Both the position numbers and the translations under genes were made by a program. This document shows positions 59,640 to 64,000 of a stretch of 64,000 nucleotides of DNA, piece after piece (position 1 is the first letter of the stretch; the number at the start of each line of letters is the position of its first letter). The notes under the pieces are model-generated. The model made no database searches, was not told the DNA's origin, and saw only the letters and a program-made list of their open reading frames with translations. Origin of the DNA: Balaenoptera acutorostrata (taxonomy: Eukaryota; Chordata; Mammalia; Artiodactyla; Balaenopteridae); contig NC_080077.1 of assembly GCF_949987535.1 (NCBI RefSeq), positions 39,698,561 to 39,762,560 of the forward strand, in the 5' to 3' direction.

Positions 59640-59860
59640 AGGGGAGAAGGGCGAGATGGGGTAGGAGATTAAGAGGCACAAACTACTATGTATAAAATAA
59701 ATAATGTACAAGGATATATTGTATAGCACAGGGAATATAACCAATATTTTATGATAACTTTAAATGGAGTATAATCTGTAAAAATATTGAACCACTATGT
59801 TGTACACCTGAAACTAGTATAATACTGTAAATCAACCATACTTCATTTTAAAAAAATAGA
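59640..59860 (+). mobile_element. L1 3' end fragment
   Basis: CTACTATGTATAAAATAAATAA, GTATAGCACAGGGAATATAA and TGTTGTACACCTGAAACTAG, ending in an A-run, are cetartiodactyl L1 3' UTR read forward. Confidence 0.8.
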
Positions 59861-59924
59861 ATATTTTGTACAGGAAAAAAAAGACAGGCCTTGGAGAAAA
59901 GTTAAGATTTCCAACAGGCTCATC

Positions 59925-60640
59925 TGGGGAAAAGTGAAACAGGTCTGCAAACACATTCATAAAACTAACAAGTGGCTTTAACATGAACACAGGATACACA
60001 GTAAACACACAGATACCAATGACATTTCTATATACTATCAAAGTATGTTTGAAATTGAATTTAGAAACAATGTCATTTACAGTACCTCCCCACAAAATGA
60101 AATAGGTATAAATCTAACAAATCTTCCAAAACTATATACTGAAAAGTACAATATGCTAATGAAATAAATCAAATATCTAAATAAATGGAGGGACATGCCA
60201 TGCTCAAGGATCTGAAGATTCAACATAGCAAACATGGCAATTCTCCCCAAATTTTTCGCAGATTTAATACATTCCAATAAAAATCCCAGCAAGATTTTTG
60301 TGTATATAGATGAGATAATTCTAAAACTTATATGGAAAGACAAAGGAACTAGAACTGATAAAATAACTTTGAAAAAGAATAGTGAATTTGGAGGAATTAC
60401 TCTACCAGATTTTAAGATATACTATAAAAGTACAGTAATCAAAATAGTGTGGTATTAGCACAGAGACAGTGGACCAGAACAGAAAAGCCAGAAATTGACC
60501 CATATGGCCAATACAGTTTTGAAAAAGGTGCAAAAGCAATTCCATGATAGAAGGATATTCTTTTCAACAAATAACGATTGTTGTTATTGGATAGCCATAT
60601 GCAAGAAAAAAAATTTTACCTAAACTTCACATCTTTTACC
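59925..60640 (+). mobile_element. L1 ORF2 C-terminal fragment
   Basis: Plus-strand L1 ORF2, reverse transcriptase to C-terminal region. A frame at 60234-60458 has MAILPKFF, then IWKDKGTRTDKITLKKN and GGITLPDFKIYYKSTVIKI, classic ORF2 text. Other parts are frameshifted. It ends abruptly near 60640, where the 5' end of the next L1 seems to begin. Confidence 0.85.
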
Positions 60641-60654
60641 ATTTGTCCTAGGGT

Positions 60655-61361
60655 TTACTCTGTCTGTTATTTTATTTATTTATTTTTTTTGTATAGTTTT
60701 TAGCACATGTTATCATTGGTGGATTTGTTTATTGGTTTGGGTGCTCTCTTCTTTCTTTTTTAAATTACTTTAAAATTTTTTTACTTTAATAAGTTTTTAT
60801 TTTTTCCTTTTAATAACTTCATTTTATTGTATTTTATTATTACTTTCTTTCTTTCTTTTCTTTTCTCCCTTTTCTTCTGAGCCGTGTGGCCGACAGGGTC
60901 TTTGTCCTGCAGCCGGGTGTCAGGCCTGAGCCTCTGAGGTGGGAGAGCCGAGTTCAGGACATTGGTCCACCAGAGACCTCCCGGCCTCATGTAATATCAA
61001 TCGGCAAAAGCTCTCCCAGAGATCTCCATCTCAATGCTAGACCCAGCTCCACTCAATGATCAGCAAGCTACAGTGCTGGACACCCGATGCCAAACAACTA
61101 GGAAGACAGCAATACAACCCCACCCATTAGCAGAGAGGCTGCCTAAAATCATAAGCTCACAGACACCCCAAAACACACCACCGGACATGGTGCTGCCTAC
61201 CAGAAAGACAAGATCCAGCCTCAACCACCAGAACACAGGCACCAGTTGCCCCCCTAGAAGGAAGCTTACACAACCCACTGAATCAACCTTGCCCACTGGG
61301 GGCAGACACCAAAAACAATGGGAGCTACAAACACGCAGCCTGCAAAAAGGAGACCCCAAAC
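60655..61361 (+). mobile_element. L1 5' UTR
   Basis: T-rich start, TTTCT repeat at 60843-60878, then a GC-richer part (GTGTGGCCGACAGGGTC, CTCAATGATCAGCAAGC) that leads into ORF1 of a cetartiodactyl L1. A plus-strand frame of 111 codons (61034-61369) runs through the last third and overlaps the ORF1 start by 8 bases. Exact 5' boundary uncertain. Promoter activity is likely for the family, not shown here. Confidence 0.75.
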
Positions 61362-62269
61362 ATGGTTAAGTTAAGCAAAATGAGAAAACAGAGAAATACA
61401 CAGCAGATGAAGGAGCGAGGTAAAAACCCACCAGACCAAACGAATGAAGAGGAAAAGGGCAGTCTACCTGAAAAAGAATTCAGAGTAATGACAGTAAAGA
61501 TGATCCAAAATCTTGGAAATAGAATGGAGAAAATACAAGAAATGTTTAACAAGGACCTAGAAGAACTAAAGAGCAAACAATGATGAACAATACAATAAAC
61601 GAAATTAAAAATTCTCTAGAAGGAATCAATAGCAGAAAAACTGAGGCAGAAGAATGGATAAGTGACCTGGAAGATAAAATAATGGAAGTAACTACTGCAG
61701 AGGACAATAAAGAAAAAAGAATGAAACGAATTGAAAAGAGTCTCAGAGACCTCTGGGACAACATTAAATGCACCAATATTTGAATTATAGGGGTCCCAGA
61801 AGAAGAAGAGAAAAAGAAAGGGACTGAGAAAATATTTGAAGAGATTATAGTTGAAAACTTCCCTAATATGGGAAAGGAAGGAATCAGTCAAGTCCAGGAA
61901 GTGCAGAGAGTCCCATACAGGAAAAATTCAAGGAGAAACATGTCAAGACACATATTAATCAAACTATCAAAAATTAAATACAAAGAAAAAATATTAAAAG
62001 CAGCAAGGGAAAAACAACAAATAACGCACAAGGGAATCCCCATAAGGTTAACAGCTGGTCTTTCAGCAGAAACTCTGCAAGCCAGAAGGGAGTGGCAGGA
62101 CATATTTAAAGTGATGAAAGGAAAAAAACTAAAACCAAGATTACTCTACCCAGCAAGGATCTCATTCAGATTCAATGGTGAAATTAAAACCTTTACAGAC
62201 AAGCAAAAGCTAAGAGAATTCAGCACCACCAAACCAGCTTTACAACAAATGCTAAAGGAACTTCTCTAG
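61362..62269 (+). pseudogene. L1 ORF1 (RNA-binding chaperone), broken
   Basis: L1 ORF1 normally makes a trimeric RNA-binding protein that packages L1 RNA in the cytoplasm. Here the first piece (61362-61583) holds the N-terminal part and the start of the coiled coil (EKEFRVMTVKMIQ, LGNRMEKIQEMF). A shift at about 61575 moves to the frame of 61580-61783, the rest of the coiled coil. That frame ends in TGA at 61781-61783, just before the RRM-like block (IIGVPEEEEKK); a CpG decay from CGA would explain it. The same frame then runs open to 62269 (LTAGLSAETLQARREW, YPARISFRFNGEIKTF, ending LKELL), the C-terminal domain. The start may be ATG 61362 or the in-frame ATG at 61380, which gives the MRKQRN-type beginning more usual for this lineage. 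Not functional. Confidence 0.9.
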
Positions 62270-62327
62270 GCAAGAAACACAGGAGAAGGAAAAGACCTAC
62301 AATAACAAACCCAAAACAATTAAGAAA

Positions 62328-64000
62328 ATGGTCATGGGAACATACATATCGATAATTACCTTAAATGGAAATGGATTAAATGCTCCAACCAAAAGACATA
62401 GACTGGCTGAATGGATACAAAAACAAGACCCGTATATATGCTGTCTACAAAAGACCCACTTCAGACTTAGGGACACATACAGACTGAAAGTGAGGGGATG
62501 GAAAAAGATATTCCATGCAAATAGAAATCAAAAGAAAACTGGAGTAGCAATTCTCATATCAGGCAAAATCGACTTTAAAATGAAGACTATTACAAGAGAC
62601 AAAGAAGGACACTACATAATGATCAAAGGATCAATCCAAGAAGAAGATACAGGAATTGTAAATATTTATGCATCCAACATAGGAGCACCTCAATACATAA
62701 GGCAAATGCTAACAGCCATAAAAGGGGAAATCGACAGTAACACAATCATAGTAGGGGACTTTAACATCCCACTTTCACCAATGGACAGATCATCCAAAAT
62801 GAAAATAAATAAGGAAACACAAGCTTTAAATGATACATTAAACAAGATGGACTTAGTTGATATTTATAGGACATTCCATCCAAAAACAACAGAATACACT
62901 TTCTTCTCAAGTGCTCATGGAACATTCTCCAGGATAGATCATATCTTTGGTCACAAATCAAGCCTTGGTAAATTTAAGACAATTGAAATTGTATCAAGTA
63001 TTTTTTCTGACCACAACACTATAAGAATAGATATCAATTACAGGAAAAAATCTGTAAAAAATACAAACAAGTGGAGGCTAAACAATACACTACTAAATAA
63101 CCAAGAGATCACTGAAGAAATCAAAGAGGAAATCAAAAAATACCTAGAAACAAATGACAATGAAAATACAATGACCCAAAACTTATGGGATGAAGCAAAA
63201 GCAGTTCTAAGAAAGAAGTTTATAGCAATACAATCCTACCTCAAGAAACAAGAAAAATCTCAAGTAAACAACCTAACCTGACACCTAAAGCAATTAGAGA
63301 AAAAGAACAAAAAAACCCCAAAGTTAGCAGAAGGAAAGAAATCATAAACATCAGAACAGAAATAAATGAAAAAGAAATGAAGAAAATGATAGCAAAGATC
63401 AATAAAACTAAAAGCTTGTTCTTTGAGAAGATAAACAAAACTGATAAACCATTAGCCAGACTCATCAAGAAAAAAAGGGAGAAGACTCAAATCAATAGAA
63501 TTAGAAATGAAAAACAAGAAGTAACAACGGACCCTGCAGAAATACAAAGGATCATGAGAGATCACTACAAGCAACTATATGCCAATAAAATGGACAACCT
63601 GGAAGAAATGCACACATTCTTAGAAAACCACAACCTTCCGAGACTGAACCAGGAAGAAATAGAAAAATATAAACAGACCAATTACAAGCACTGAAATTGA
63701 GACTGTGATTAAAAATCTTCCAACAAACAAAAGCCCACCACCAGATGACTTCACAGGCGAATTCTATCAAACATTTAGAGAAGAGCTAACACCTATCCTT
63801 CTCAAACTCTTCCAAAATATAGCAGAGGGAAGAACACTCCCAAATTCATTCTACGAGGCCACCATCACCCTGATACCAAAACCAGACAAAGATGTCACAA
63901 AGAAAGAAAACTACAGGCCAATATCACTGAAGAACATAGATGCAAAAATCCTCAACAAAATACTAGCAAACAGAATCCAACAGCACATTAAAAGGATCAT
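62328..64000 (+). pseudogene. L1 ORF2 (endonuclease/reverse transcriptase), broken and truncated by window
   Basis: ORF2 normally nicks target DNA and reverse-transcribes L1 RNA there. The first frame (62328-63281, 317 codons) is the APE-type endonuclease plus linker: LNGNGLNAPTKRHRL near residue 12, NIYASN, VGDFN near 143, FSRIDHI and FSDHN. The catalytic Glu of the QETH motif is Lys here (CCLQKTH, residue 42). TGA at 63279 ends this frame. After shifts near 63290-63320 the frame of 63377-63694 resumes ([33 protein letters not shown]). Another shift near 63670 leads to reverse transcriptase start text ([45 protein letters not shown]), open to the window end. The FADD active site lies beyond the edge. 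It lies 58 bases after ORF1. Dead copy. Confidence 0.92.

Noticed and set aside
61060..61359. Minus-strand frame of 99 codons
   Set aside because: Antisense shadow of the L1 5' UTR frame.
1..64000. CRISPR array, operon, riboswitch or phage-type system
   Set aside because: No evenly spaced repeat-spacer array, no prokaryotic gene arrangement and no such regulatory element. The sequence is mammalian.

Overview
The window is mammalian nuclear DNA, almost certainly from a cetacean (a hippopotamus is the less likely alternative). At least seven close copies of one tRNA-derived SINE, with the start GGGCTTCCCTGGTGGCGCAG, are present, plus older longer relatives. These belong to the CHR SINE group of cetaceans, hippos and ruminants. 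The L1 at the right edge also has the look of the recent cetartiodactyl L1 lineage. No ruminant BovB LINE was seen. These family names come from memory of consensus sequences, not from a search.

I found no intact host protein gene, no convincing exon chain and no RNA gene. The window reads as an AT-rich intergenic or deep intronic region built up by layered insertions. The oldest layer is L2, L3, MIR, MER5 and MLT1 relics. Above it lie old L1 elements, and on top the CHR SINEs and younger L1 pieces. Several insertions keep exact target-site duplications (TSDs), so the nesting order can be read directly.

Layout: 1-3 kb, an old minus-strand L1 holding a 5'-truncated processed transcript, then a MER5A. 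3-10 kb, mostly unassigned DNA with a GC-richer patch near 6.2-6.6 kb and one SINE. 10-13 kb, an L2 broken by other insertions. 13-15.3 kb, a possible coding relic, a CpG-retaining patch and a candidate CTCF site. 15.3-23.3 kb, SINEs (two of them an inverted pair) and an internally deleted L1 with both ends. 25-27 kb, a stack of hAT, L2, MIR, L1, solo MLT1A and SINE. 31-38.5 kb, an L1/HAL1-like piece, an L2 end and three nested minus-strand L1 pieces, one fusing the start of ORF1 to the ORF2 reverse transcriptase region. 39-59 kb, MIR, LTR and hAT relics with four SINEs and a tandem duplication. 59-64 kb, L1 fragments and then a plus-strand L1 with 5' UTR, ORF1 and the first part of ORF2, cut off by the window end.

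Nothing here functions as a multi-gene system. The most useful observations are mobile-element structures (probable SINE 3' transduction, internally deleted L1s, an inverted SINE pair), candidate CTCF sites, and two small unexplained segments with possible coding or constraint signal. Repeat coordinates without a stated TSD are approximate by about 10-40 bases.
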